In this document: positions 36,557 to 48,173 of the stretch, one piece after another | Position numbering within the stretch: position 1 is the first letter of the stretch | Layout of the letters: every line of letters begins with the position of its first letter | NCBI GenBank assembly: GCA_024138015.1 | Contig: JAMXBB010000003.1 | Location: forward strand, 37,198,878 to 37,262,877 | Origin: Lumnitzera littorea | Taxonomy: Eukaryota; Streptophyta; Magnoliopsida; Myrtales; Combretaceae | DNA: 64,000 nt | Reading direction: 5' to 3' | The notes under the pieces: generated by a model | Databases searched by the model: none | Told to the model about the DNA's origin: nothing | What the model saw: the letters and a program-made list of their open reading frames with translations, nothing else | Position numbers and translations under genes: made by a program

Positions 36557-36721
36557 TGCCTCAGAATTGAATAAAACAAGTCGACAAGAAACTTTGCGAA
36601 CTATACCTAGATGGTTGTATGAAATGAAATAACAGAAGTCAAAGAATGAGATTTTGAAGATTGGAAAATGAACAAAAATTTTAGGTATAACAAGAGAAGT
36701 GAAATCTGATTATGAATAGTA

Positions 36722-36734
36722 CCTTATATATAGA
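36722..36734 (-). promoter_or_regulatory. TATA-like box upstream of the antisense ORF
   Basis: On the minus strand the sequence reads TCTATATATAAGG, about 170 bp before the candidate ATG at 36556. It could allow the antisense ORF to be transcribed independently of the LTR. No other promoter motif was identified. Confidence 0.35.
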
Positions 36735-37072
36735 CGATCCGTTCTCACAACTGCACATTTGTTTTTGACAATATTGATGCGCTAATATGATAGTCCCGCG
36801 GATTGTTGATACGTGTCATATGACATAAATCTAGCGGTTGAAAACTTTCTGACAGTTATTAGGCCTGCAATAAAATGATAACCTAAGTGACAGATGTTGT
36901 GATTACAACTTTTTGGTTTCTTGAACGGGTGAGAGTTTTGAAATGACAACGTTTCGGCTGGGATGTGATTTGTCCTACTTCCTATGTTACCCGACATGAA
37001 TCTAAAGAATCTCTCCCCACTCAACCTCTACTGCAATATATATATAATTCTCTTTGTTGACTATTCGAATAC

Positions 37073-37089
37073 GGGAGTTAGGGAGCAAA
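37073..37089 (+). other. Polypurine tract of the Tat element
   Basis: GGGAGTTAGGGAGCAAA directly abuts the 3' LTR start at 37090. It is the plus-strand primer site for reverse transcription and has two T interruptions. Confidence 0.75.
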
Positions 37090-37554
37090 TGTTGATAGTC
37101 AGTTTTCGCTCAACTTTCACTTGTCCCTTCGTCAACTAATGTTGGGTAATCAACTCTCTTGGCATTCGCACTTTGTAGAAGTCACACGGCACTTATGCTG
37201 AGTATAAGAAATACTCTTCGTTTGAATTCAAATCTATGGCGTGAACAGTTATCATAAGCACGGTTATATTTTGCAACTGCTTGCTATCCCTACATATTAT
37301 AGGAGATTTTAAGTTAAGAGGTCCCCAAGTGTCTTAACAATTACCCCAACAATTGCCTTAGACACAACAACTGTCTATAAATACCAAAAAGAAACTCTGT
37401 AAGAGCTCTCGGACACTTCTTATTCACATACTTACTATACTAAATCACCATTCTAACTTAGGCATCGGAGTGGTCGCACTAAACTGGCTCTGGTATCAAG
37501 TATTTTACTCTCTTTTGCAGGACTATTTCCTCACCCCAAAATTCACCAACAATA
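37090..37554 (+). repeat. 3' LTR of the Tat element
   Basis: It is 465 bp long, matches 27535-27991 and is followed by the GAAAC target duplication. Its final CA has become TA (ACAATA). Confidence 0.9.
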
Positions 37555-37559
37555 GAAAC

Positions 37560-38829
37560 CATGCTCAAATACCAGCGAAGCTAATGCGTCTTTCAGGTCA
37601 CATATACGAAGGCCATACTACAATGGAAAAAGTAACAATAGAAGAACTAGTAAAACCAATGAGCAACCTATGGATATGATACACCACAAGCTCAAAAGGC
37701 CTAATCTTATCACTCGATATTACATACGAATGAAGGACTAGAATCACTAACCACTATTCCTTACTAAAGAGAATAGATAATAGTCAAGGTTAGGGAAAAT
37801 GCTAGTAGTTCTCTAAAGAAAGTTATGTATTCGATAATGAAGAACATTGTTTGCGTTACATTAAGAGGGGCTTTTATATTGTCCCCTTAAGGTTGCATAC
37901 GTATGGAAAAGATAAAAAGGATAATGCATGAAATGAGAAACCTAGTATAATCCAAAAGGGTAAAAACAACAAATTTAGTACTATGTATAAAAATAGAATC
38001 ATTCTAGAATGATGTACTAGAGGGCATGCTTTAACTATTGGTTAGTGGAACAAAATAGGGCATGTTTAACTCCTCCTGCAGAGGCGAAGTCTCTAGTAGC
38101 TTAACTAGCTCAACATCTGCTGAGAATAGCTTGGCACAAGCTAAGATGAAACTAGATGAAATGGCTAACTTGATATGGATCAAGTTGGACCTTAGTTATT
38201 AGGTTCTTTTAGAGGGTATGTCATATTGGATAATAGGACTGGTTAGGTCAACCAAAAGCTTAGTGCTTGTCATCTTGGAGGTTGTTAAGCTCGACATCAA
38301 CCCTCCACTTTCTAATTAGTTAAAGTACAATAAGCCTTGGCTAGAGATGGAATCTTCATGTTTGAGTGGTTCTCAACCTAGGACACGTTGGATGAGTCCT
38401 TGAAGTTCTCTAGCTCATCTTTTGGTGAACAAGCTATGATGTTAATTCCTATCAATTCTTGATTAAGATCAATAGTAAGTGCAAAATTATAATCTTTTTG
38501 GTGCAAGGTTAGAGTAGGTGAAAACAAAAGATATAGTGTGAAGACTAGTATAATAATCTTGAAGATAAGAGGGAGTTTTTTTAATATGATTGTATCTTTT
38601 AGGTTGTAATGGGAAATTAGGTTAGGAATCAGATGGAACTATTTAGGCATCTATTTTTTGTAAATGTAGCGATAGTTATGATGGTGAATAAGATTTTAGT
38701 AGCAAATCATGTTAAAATAATGAAAGCATTATAAGTGTGTAGGCTACATTACTATCTCCATTTAGGGGACCTATGATGTTAGACTCATGGGATGATATAT
38801 GATTAGTATGATAAGGAAAAACATTTTCT
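37560..38829. other. Intergenic, no supported gene
   Basis: The first part would have been contiguous with 27350-27534 before the Tat insertion and may be 5' flank or LTR of the minus-strand gypsy relic. The rest may include decayed pol of the copia relic to the right, but I could not recognise RT motifs. Confidence 0.35.
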
Positions 38830-41155
38830 TAAAATATAACATCTCTAGAAACATTCTTTCTATTGACTATAATCCAAGACTTTATACCCTTTTATTCTTG
38901 ATTGAAAACCAAGAAAAGTACACTTTGTTGCTCTAGAATCAAACTTTGTCTTTCCCTTGTCATGTGTGGAAGCATAATACAAACACCCAAAAGCTTTCAA
39001 ACGATCATACTTGGATACTGTGTTGAAAAGTAACTGATATGGAGTAGAATTATGAATTAATAATGAAGGTTTTCAATTTATTAAGTAAACAACATGCAAC
39101 GCACATTCTACCTAAAATTTAAGAGGCAAACCTAATTACATCCACATTGTTCTTGCTACTTGGAGAATATACTAGTGTTTCCTATCAACAACATTGTTAT
39201 GTTATGGAGTTTTAACATAAGTCCTTTGATGGATGATTCCTTTTGAAGCAATGAAATCAAACATATTGAATTCTTGTCAATTATTTGTTCTTATGCCCTT
39301 GACCATCAACTTAAATTTTGTTTCAAAAAAATTGATAAAGTATTAAAGAAATGTTCTTGGTTCAAATTAGTATTTCATCACAAACAACCACGTTGCTACA
39401 CTAAAGTCATCTACAAATTTAGAAGATAAGATTAATTATGTAATGATTTCAGTAGCATTGGTTTCCAAATATCACATGTACTAACTCAAAATAAAATGAA
39501 GAAACACTTGTACTAATAGGGAAAGGTAATCTTTTTTATTTAGCAAAGTGACAAAACACTACATGATAAAGAACATTCACTTGCTACAACATTCTTGTCC
39601 AATTCAAAAAGTAACTTGATTCTATTAAAAGGAACATGTCCCAATCAACAGTACCAAAGATAACTAGTATTTTTTTTTCAACATTGAAGCAAGAATTTGA
39701 CCTGTTTTATCAAATGGCCCCAATTGATATAGCCCATTGACCTAGTTGGCAAACCTAATCATTGTCCACTTATATAGGTCTTGAATGAAACAATATTAAG
39801 ATGTAAACAAAATATTGCAATTAATAGTTTGTAGTTAATTTGATTGCTGATATCAAATTGGACATGAACCTTAGGACATATAAAACGCCTACCAATTTAA
39901 GCAATGGAGTCAATTGAATTTTACCAATATAAGTGGTTGGAACTTGTTAGGTAATCGTACAAAGACATCATTAATAGACTTAAGGATGAAAAATTTTCTA
40001 ATGAACAAATAATATAAATGCTTGCACCAGTATCAAGAATCTAACTATTTTCACTTAATTTTTCACCAGAAAGACCAAAAGAAAAATATGTACCTCTCAT
40101 ATTTACTTTTTGGAATTCTTTCCATCAATGCATACACTTAAATATCCTGATCTTGCTACCGTTCAATCAACTACATGAGCTTCATGTATTGTTCCTTAGT
40201 GAAAGGAAAGTTCATGATTAAAATCATTGCCTTCTTTAGAAACAATCTCAACTTACTTCACTCTTTTTTACACTTACTACCTTTTAAGTCTTGAAGTTAG
40301 GTGGATAACCATGTTTTTTATGCATTTATCCACTATATGTCCTCTGTATCCACAATTTGAACAAATAGATTTCTTGTTGCCATTGATAATGACATTAACA
40401 TTTCTTTGGCTAGATTGCTCACTTACTGTTCTTACTGTCCTACTTACAAATGCGCTTGATTCACTATGATTTTGTAAAACTCCATAATTAAGCTATCTTT
40501 CTTGTTGTATCACTAAAAAAAAAAAAAAAAAATACTTTGTTGATACTAAGCAATGGTTCTATAAGCAATACTTGAGTTTTGACAATAGAAAAACTATCAT
40601 TCAATCCCTTCAAGAACCTTGTAACTTGATCATTATTTTGATACTTCTTCAGAATGTCGATAGCATCAAAAGTCAAACAAGTTGCGATTTGGTAAAGGTC
40701 TTAAAAAGCTAAGCTCATCCCACAAAATTTTCAATTGTGTATAATATTAACAGTTAAAGTACCTTACTGGGAATTGTAAATCTCCTCTTGTAATTTCAAA
40801 ATCCTCAATGAGTCGCCTTGTGCAAATCAATCTTGACGATCATTCCATATTTCATCTGCAATATCAATCCAAATGATGCTTTGTGCAAAGGCTTCGAAAG
40901 TGAATTCATCAACCAAGATAGAACCATGATGCTACGACGTCTCCAAGAGAGTAAAAGATTTGTTTTATCTAGTGGAAGGATACTTCCATCAATGAATTTC
41001 AATTTGTTCTTTGACAATAACTCCATATTCATTGCTCGACTCCGTGAATGAAAATTTGGACCAATAAGGATTGAAGAAACTAAAACCAGTGAAGAATTTT
41101 CTTTAGGATGCAGATAATATAGGCTAGAATGGCATATTTCTTCCGTGGTATTCAT
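38830..41155 (-). pseudogene. Ty1/copia relic: gag, protease and part of integrase, minus strand
   Basis: Gag starts at 41155 with a YYLHPKENSSLVLVSSILIG segment, then a SKNKLKFIDGSILPLDKTN segment, the conserved copia Gag N-terminus. A second Gag piece at 40676-40488 contains VTRFLKGLNDSFSIVKTQ. A zinc knuckle near 40380 reads CSNCGYRGHIVDKC, with all four ligands present. Protease and integrase are only traceable as fragments further left, including a tract resembling the TPQQNG-VERKH integrase block near 39200-39100. No reverse transcriptase or 3' LTR was recognised, so the element is 3'-truncated or badly decayed. A poly(A)/(T) run at 40513-40531 interrupts Gag. Confidence 0.75.
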
Positions 41156-41165
41156 TCTCGCAAAT

Positions 41166-41177
41166 GCTCTAATATCA
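41166..41177 (-). other. Primer binding site of the copia relic
   Basis: The minus strand reads TGATATTAGAGC, equal to the initiator tRNA-Met site TGGTATCAGAGC after two transitions. It lies just upstream of the gag start at 41155. The 5' LTR should extend to the right from 41178; TTATAAAG on the minus strand near 41290 could be its TATA box, but the outer LTR edge is not resolved. Confidence 0.6.
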
Positions 41178-42971
41178 TATTATATGAAAAATAGAATAGA
41201 GAGAAGTAAATGGGCAAAGAGATGAAGACGCAAAAGAAAATGTGTGGAAGTGTGTAATTCACTAACTGAATCAAGATTGTACAGCTCCTTTATAAGTACA
41301 TATGTGACGCTAACCGTAAACTGTCATCAAACAAACAACAACAAATATAACTTGATTTCTATTAGATAGGAATAACAACAAATGACAGTAGATCCAATAG
41401 AAAATAAATAGAAACTTTAAATCATGAAGATATAAGGTCTTACTTCTTTATATTCCTATAAGCAATTTAGTGATAATTTCTTTCCTTTTTCTTCCTCTTC
41501 CCATATCTTACTCCAAAGAGAAGGGAATTTCTGTTTGAACGTTCCCCATAAAGAAAAGAGGACTTGCCGTATCAGGTATAACAGCTTACTCTTTCTTGGC
41601 AACTGTAAATATAACATTGGTTGTTGCATTGACTTAGCCAGGTATATATATATATATATAAACAGAGAGAGAAGGAAGAAAATCTCCATTTTCATTTGAC
41701 CCAACCATCGATCGAGATAACTGCAAATATAGACTTTCTCATTTTCAACAACATATTTTAGCAAATGATAGCGGGCGTGTCTGCTTCCAGAATTATGCGA
41801 CATGCAATTTTATTAAAACGAAACAAGAATCAAGACAATATTGACCTTCAATAGCTGTCTAGTATTTTTTGGTCAACAGGAAAAAGGAATGCGTCATCTA
41901 ATTATTCAAATTGTCTTGTAACATCTATTTTACCAGAAGTTCCAGCTATTTCTGATTGTCGGATCAAGGTTAAAACGATGTTATTATCGCTTCTCGTCAC
42001 CTAACCTTGTAGTATTGGTGCATTACTATATCAGGATACTCCAACGGCATTGGGTTTGCATCTCAAACTAACGCATTGCGTACATTTTTAGTGCTCTATT
42101 ATAAACATAGCATATATAGAAATGTCAATACATTCTACCTAATCTATACATGTGGTGGTGACTGAATCGAGAAAAATGCGTGTAAACAATAAGCAAAGAC
42201 GTATCTTAAAACATGTTCCGTATCCGGTTTACTATTTATCTTGAGTTTTGTGTAAATCTGCAGCTACGTATAAGCAAAAGGAAAAATAATTTTTTTGAGA
42301 CAAAGTGCAGGATGTAACACCTAGTGAAACAGGTGCTCCAGAGAGCTCGAGAATGGGCCGAGCGGCATACTATTATACAGGGACATGGTTCAATTAAAGC
42401 TGAATTAAATATTAATTGAAAATACGAACCCACCGTCATTAATACTGATTCGGTAGAATTAAAAACACGCGAGTTGGTGTTGAATGTTTTCAGGTACCAA
42501 TGAGTCCGTCGTCTCGAAAGAGAGGGCCGAAAGAGTATCCATGTCATGTTAATTTGACATGAGCCACATTCGCACCACTTGTGGTCATAATTCATCGACG
42601 TAGACGAGGATAAAGCTCAAATTTGAACTCTCAAAGTTACAAATTAAAATAAACAACTCTTCTACCCTATCTTTATTCTATAATTATTAAATTTAAAAAT
42701 TTTGGCAAAGAAGTCCTTCGCATGAAAAGAAGAAAATATTTTTTATTGCAAAAGAATAAGATATTTAAGAATTACTCATGCAGGCGAGTTGCAGCCGGCA
42801 ATCCAAACTCATGACAGATATGGGTTTTCGGAGTTAAGCTCGCCCTGAGTGAACTTTTCTCTTGTATATTTCGAGTCTTTCAGTAAGACACACACACACA
42901 GATATATATATATATATATATATTCACCCCCTTTGAGTTCTAAAAGTACTACCAGTTTTTGTATATAACCA
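41178..42971. other. Probable LTR remnant, then low-repeat intergenic DNA
   Basis: The first few hundred bases are probably the copia relic's 5' LTR. A (TA)n run lies at 41642-41660, followed by GA-rich DNA. About 41820-42650 retains many CpG dinucleotides, unlike the transposon DNA, and has no match elsewhere in the window. The minus-strand ORF at 42236-42595 (119 codons) has no recognisable domain and I do not call it a gene. Confidence 0.4.
42889..42923. repeat. Compound (AC)n(TA)n microsatellite
   Basis: An AC run at 42889-42900 is followed by a TA run at 42902-42923, about 50 bp left of the start of segmental copy B. Confidence 0.85.
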
Positions 42972-43331
42972 CGGATGATCTTAAAACTTCTTTATTCCAT
43001 TTCTGGGATGGCCAATGACCATATATCCATCGATTTGATCATTCAATCTTTTTTATTTTTACTTTCAACTTCAAAGCCTAAGAAAGGAGAGAGTTTCGAA
43101 AACAACACTATATTTCCGAAGCACATATATTTACGATCCAAAATGGAAGCCAGAAGACCGGCTTACAGAGCTTTGGAATTGACACCACAGCACGAACATA
43201 GTCAGACATCCATACACCGCCTCCTAAACGCTAACACCTGACCCTGACTACCCCATTATAGCATGAACCTAAATAAGAAACACCGCTTAGTACTGGCGAA
43301 CTTTCGAACGTTTAACAGGGATATCTTAAAT

Positions 43332-44128
43332 CTAGCTCCTGAACTTGGATTCATCAATGTTGGTCCCCTCACGCGCAGCACGTTCACCTCCGGACTCCTC
43401 GCTGGTGCTCAGCCCTCCTTTTCGGCCCATCTCCTGGTACCCTTCTGTCCACAGCTGCTCTTTCCTTGTCTTCCCACCTCGGCTCCTCCGTACAAATTTT
43501 AAAAATTGTATAAGCACCACGTTCTATAGAGTAATAACCGAGCCTGAACACATAAAAGCACTGCACCAACATACGCCGCCATTCGAAAGACCCAAAGTAA
43601 ATTTTACTGGGTATGTCTTGCTATACATACATACATATATGTAAATATAGATGACCTGCAATATAAAAATACACATATTAAGTAAAGAAGTATTTTCATT
43701 AAGACACGCAAAAATACTTGAATTAATTATTGAAATTATTGATGACTTGCAAAAACGTTACTTTCTCAAGGACTAGGAGATATTAATTTTCAGAGATTTC
43801 TCTTAGAAGTTAATTTTTACTACATATTTACAAATCAACCGAGTTTCGCACGGTTATTGATGCACTATTCATATCGTGTTTAATACCTTTAAATCTATAG
43901 AGCCACGTTTTAACGTGGATTTCCTAAGTTCAAAAGCTCAAAGGATATAATCCATGTTAATTTGTAAACCAGATCATTCATGACAAAGCTATGCACCTTC
44001 ACCAGCTATGCACCTTCAGCAAGGTGTTCTTGGGCCTCAAGGCTCTTGCCACCAGTTCCACCAGGAACCACCGTCTCTCCCTCTCTTGCACGGCGGTCGA
44101 GCTCCTCTCTCGATTGTTGAGATACCAT
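43332..44128 (-). CDS. Em-like: Em-like LEA group 1 protein gene, copy B (splice acceptor altered)
   Basis: Em proteins are glycine-rich, hydrophilic seed proteins that accumulate late in embryogenesis under abscisic acid control and protect cytosol and nucleus on drying. Exon 1 is 44128-44014 (38 codons plus one base) and reads MVSQQSREELDRRAREGETV onward to EAQEHLAE. Exon 2 is 43489-43332 and supplies RSRGGKTRKEQL, one copy of the 20-residue Em motif (TEGYQEMGRKGG) and a C-terminus DESKFRS before TAG. Joined, they give 90 residues, the usual length for a one-repeat Em. The start was chosen by family homology; the frame stays open upstream. The 524-bp intron has GT at 44013-44012, but the acceptor reads AC instead of AG (43490). 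An AG 12 nt inside exon 2 would keep frame and drop only RSRG. Expression is therefore uncertain. Confidence 0.82.
43987..44020. repeat. 17-bp tandem duplication at the Em copy B splice donor
   Basis: AGCTATGCACCTTCACC is followed by AGCTATGCACCTTCAGC. It duplicates the exon end GAAG plus GTGCATAGCT donor on the minus strand. Copy A has a single unit. Confidence 0.85.
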
Positions 44129-44929
44129 TTTCTCAAGCCTTAGCGAACTCCGATACACAACGAAATTTACTTGGATGAGTAACACTGATTTTTCCTGATG
44201 ACAATCAAGGAACCACTCAGGGGTGACGAGTCCACATAGGAGGAGATGAGAGAGAAGCGATTGCGGGCCTTTTCGACATGTGTGGATGACTAAGCAGGTT
44301 TGGAGGAAATTGAACTTGTTACGTGTCGGAAAATGCAGAAGGATTGACATTTGTCAAGAGGATGAGCAACTACGCAAGCAGGAATGTTACATAGGTAGAT
44401 GATACTTTAATTTTGGGCAACCCCAATTTTTTACTTTCGATAAAAATTAGCTCAAGGAAGATTTTATTTATACCATGTAAAAAATGTTTTAATAGTATTA
44501 ATATATTACATATTTTAGACAATAATAAATAAGTATTAGTAAAATCTAAGCATAAAGATATAAATCTATTATTATATTAATGCATTTAAATATCTTTATT
44601 ATTTAAATATTAATAACAAAAAAATTTTTGCACTTAAAAAAATAAAAATACTTGGAAAACCAAGTGGTTGATTTATTCAAAAAAATCAATTCGATATTAA
44701 CCATTAAATGAATGCAAGAAATTAACCTTTATGCCTATCTATACACCAACACAACAAAACCAAATATTGATGCATAAATTATTTAAGCTCCCCATTTACC
44801 CTTTATGGCCAAATACATTAGGAACATTTGGATCGTAAATTTATTTCTTTTTTTCTTTTCTAAATTTAAATCCCATCTTTGTTTTGAGAAGATGTACAAG
44901 TAAGTTGAAGGTAACGGGATATGCTGGAT
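44129..44929 (-). promoter_or_regulatory. Em copy B promoter and upstream flank
   Basis: Read on the minus strand, GACACGTAAC (44327-44318, about 190 bp before the ATG) contains an ACGT core of the ABRE type that mediates abscisic acid response in Em promoters. A TATAAATA lies at 44473-44466, but 340 bp before the ATG it may be too distant to be the core promoter. Beyond about 44450 the DNA is AT-rich and shared with copy A. The LINE begins near 44930. Confidence 0.4.
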
Positions 44930-45227
44930 TTAGAGAATTGACAATATGAGAGATTTCCCTTCTTTCGTTTCTTGTTAGGATTAATCTTAAATTAATTGTT
45001 GAAATTATCCAAACTAATATACTCATAGAGACAAAACTTCATAGATCAATACAAGGAGTTTTATAAGGTTAGACTCTTTTCCGTTTCATTCTATCTCAAC
45101 GCAATTTATGGCCTTCCTAATCATATGTTTAAACATGATTTTTGGAATGAGTTAGGATCTTTGGCTTATTTAATAGGTTTGCCCTTGGTGTGTTCTTAAG
45201 GATTTTAATGATATTACATCTCCTTAT
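44930..45227 (+). pseudogene. L1-type LINE, copy B, 5' fragment (endonuclease)
   Basis: The fragment encodes a decayed endonuclease segment with FKHDFWNELGSLAY near 45130-45170. It is cut at 45227 by the copia element and resumes at 50281. It is collinear with 8340-8650 in copy A. Confidence 0.78.
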
Positions 45228-45549
45228 TGTGTAAATTCCTGAAAATGTCATTGGCGTAGCTTGTGAAATCCGTGTTCAACAGAGTTACGGCAATAAGTGG
45301 TTGTTCCTCTCATGTAAAGAATATTCTTAAGTAGAGAATAGGAAAGATTGGTTGAAAGGAATAAAATAACTTTTTATCTCCTTTGAGTAGTTACAACGGT
45401 ATTTATGTTGACTACAAACTAACTACTACAAAACTAAGTAATAAACATAACAAATTAACAACTAAGTAATAGAAAATACATTTGGACAAAACTAAGGTAG
45501 AAAATAAAAAAAAGAGAAACAAAATAAATAAAAGCAAAATAATCTAACA
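45228..45549 (-). repeat. 3' LTR of the copia element
   Basis: It is 322 bp long and matches 50019-50275. It keeps about 60 bp (roughly 45255-45315) that are missing from the other LTR, probably by a deletion between short TTG repeats there. Confidence 0.88.
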
Positions 45550-45597
45550 TCCACCCTAACCACACCCCTAAACAACCCTCCCCCACCCCTAAGTTGA
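45550..45597 (-). other. Polypurine region of the copia element
   Basis: On the minus strand this is a G-rich tract (AGGGGTGGGGGAGGG, then GGTTAGGGTGGA) ending directly at the 3' LTR start, as expected for the plus-strand primer. Confidence 0.6.
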
Positions 45598-45599
45598 GG

Positions 45600-46960
45600 A
45601 TTCTTGAAGAGCCAACTTGGATTTAAGGAGCATCAACTGCGCTTCTGGTAATGATTTGGTGCAGAGATCAACTAACTAAAATTTAGAAGGCACATGAGCT
45701 ACGACTAACAAACCTAATGCAATATGATCTCATACAAAATGTACATCAATATCGATGTGTTTTGTACGAGCATGGTGATAGGGGTTATTAGTAATCAAAA
45801 TTGTTGACCTATTGTCACATTTTATAAAAATTGGAATTGAGAGATCATGTAATATGTAAGATGTCCACAAAACTTCCTTGGTTATATAAGCAAAACTACG
45901 GTATTCAGCTTCGGTTGATGAAATTGAAACTGTACTTTGTTTTTTTCATTTTCCATGACACTAACGAAGAACCCAAAAAAACGTAATAGCCATTGATTAA
46001 TTTACGGTCCATCAAATCCTCTACCTAATTCTAATCTGAGTATGCATGAAGTGTTAAATCATTTACAATTAGGCAATACAAACTGAGAGACAAAGTTCCT
46101 TTGAGGCACTTTAGAACATGCAAGGCAGCATGCAAATGAGGTGCTTTAGGCTTAGATAAAAACTTGCTAAGGTTGTGTACAGCACTAGTCAAATTGATAT
46201 AGGATAGTCCCCCAATCAGGCTTCTGTAGAAAGTAAGATTAGCTAAGAGTTCTCTTTGAGAATTATCAAGTTTAAGACCACTTAGAAATGGAGTCTTGGT
46301 TAGTTGTGAAGCAGTAAGACTTGTTGCCTATAAGACATCCAAGAGAAACTTTCTTTGATTGATCAGGCAACCTTCCTTAGTGTGACACATTTCTAACATA
46401 AGGAAATATCTACTGAGTCCTAGATCTTTGATGGTGAAAGCTACATGTAATTGAGCTTTTAAATTAGAAATCAGCTTCTCATTTGAACTTGTGACTAAAA
46501 TATCATCTACATAGAGTAACAAAGCCACAAGCCCTGTTACATCTTGTAAGACAAACAAAGATGCATCATGCTTAGACTGTGTATAGACAAGAGAAACTAA
46601 GAATCTAGAAATCTCAAGATTCCATTAGCATAATGCCTGTTTCAACCCATAAATGATCTCTTTAACTTACAAACTTGACTAGATTGAGCTTTGCCATAAC
46701 CTTAAGGTAGTATCATGTAAATTTCTTCATCTAAACTCCCATGAAGAAATGCATTGTTTACATTTATTTGATATATTGGCCATGAATGAGCTATAGCTAT
46801 GGCAATAAGAATGTGTACTGTATTAAGTTTGGCTATTGTGGAAAAAGTATCATAAAAGTCTTGCCCCTTAAACTTGAGTATAGCCTTTAGCAACCAATCG
46901 AGCTTTATATCTCTTAACAGTCGCATTTGGCTTATACTTTACTTTGAATATCTACTTACA
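45600..46960 (-). pseudogene. Copia reverse transcriptase and RNase H
   Basis: RT begins near 46926 and shows DFYDTFSTIAKLNTVHILIA, then INVNNAFLHGSLDEEIYM. The catalytic YVDDILVTSSNE lies at about 46517-46480 with both Asp present. RNase H follows at about 46050-45650 with a decayed SDXDW...DRKLINGYYVFLGSSLVSWK pattern. Several frame changes and stops separate these blocks. Confidence 0.83.
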
Positions 46961-47300
46961 ACCAATCAGTTTTTTTCCATGAGGAAGAGAAGTTAACTCC
47001 TAAGTGTCATTAGACTCCAAGGCATTTAATTCTTTCTTCATTACTTCTATCCATTCGTGATGCCTAATAGCTTGAGAATAACTAGAAGGTTCTTTAACAA
47101 AGAGCACATTAGCTAACAAAAGGGTATTTGGCTACGATGTTTGCTTTTTGTGAGGAACATGTAGCACCATTGAAGTTTGAATGAACTGTATAGACAAAAT
47201 TCATAAGCTAGGTTAGAGGATGAGAAACTGTACTAGACTTTCTCAAAGGAACCACATTGTCAGACAAATGAGAAGAAGAAAAGGAAGAACCTATGAATTC

Positions 47301-48173
47301 CTATCTTGGTTGTGAACAAGGTGATGAAATGGACCCAAAAGAAGAAGAATCATTTCCAAGACTAGAATCTGACTGTATAGAATCAAATTTAAGCTGTACA
47401 CAAGTTGATGAATTCAAATCTATTTTAAGCCCATGGATAGAATCATTAAGATCTCCATCTTTGAATGGGAAGATGTTTTCAAAGAAAACATCTCTACTAG
47501 CAATAACTTGTTTAGTAAATAAGTTGTAGATCTTAAAACCTTTCCTACTACTAACATAACCAAAAAAGACACACGTTGAAGCCATGGGATCAAACTTATC
47601 TAATTTATGTCCTAAATTGTCAACAAAACACAAGCAACCTATGACCCGAAGATTGTCATATTTAGGTTGCTTTTGATATAATAACTCAAAAGGTGACTTC
47701 CATCCAAAAACTTGTGATGGCATGAGATTAATAAGATGATTAGCTGTGAGAATGTAGTCCCCCCAAAATGACTTGGGCAAATTAGCATGTAATCTAAGTG
47801 CTCTAGATGTTTCTAACAAATTTCAATGTTTTCTCTCTACTTTACCATTTTGTTGTGGGGAGTACGGCATGGAAAACTAATGCAAAATCCTATGACCAAC
47901 CAAAATTTCTTAACAACTTTTAAAAACAAACTCCCTACCATTATTAGATCTTATTGTTTTAGGCATGATATGAAAATGATTGGTGACATACTTGATAAAT
48001 TTTTCAAGAACATAACATTCTTGAGACTTATGGTGTAACAAATAAGTCCAAGTAGCCTTAGAAAAATCATCAACTATAGTTAGGAAAAAGTTGGCACCAC
48101 ATAAGGCGGGAACACGATAAGGCCCCCAAACATCAAGATGAAGTAACTCAAAAGCAAATGTAGCCTTACTCAT
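47301..48173 (-). pseudogene. Copia integrase
   Basis: LLHLDVWGPYRVPA near 48140 keeps the first catalytic Asp. FLTIVDDFSKATWTYLL follows. At about 47940 the second catalytic position reads RSNNGREF instead of RSDNG, an Asp-to-Asn change. The Glu block reads SPQQNGKVERKH near 47850. The C-terminal half (47819-47301) is open for 172 codons, with SFWGDYILTANHLIN and the GKS-like VFFGYVSSRKGFKIYN segment. Confidence 0.85.

Larger units (their letters stand above)
27535..37554 (+). mobile_element. Tat-lineage Ty3/gypsy retrotransposon, structurally complete, coding-dead
   Basis: The two LTRs (27535-27991 and 37090-37554) start TGTTGATAG. The 5' LTR ends ACAACA and the 3' LTR ends ACAATA. The target duplication is GAAAT (27530-27534) versus GAAAC (37555-37559), one transition apart. 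The order PBS, gag, protease, RT, RNase H, archaeal-type RNase H, integrase, tandem repeat, antisense ORF, polypurine tract is that of the Tat clade. LTRs appear about 85% identical by eye, so the insertion is old. It landed next to the 5' side of the minus-strand gypsy relic. Confidence 0.92.

Noticed and set aside
42236..42595. 119-codon minus-strand ORF
   Set aside because: No recognisable domain or splice context; composition does not look coding.
43384..43644. Plus-strand and second minus-strand ORFs over Em exon 2
   Set aside because: They are shadows of the Em reading frame in other frames.
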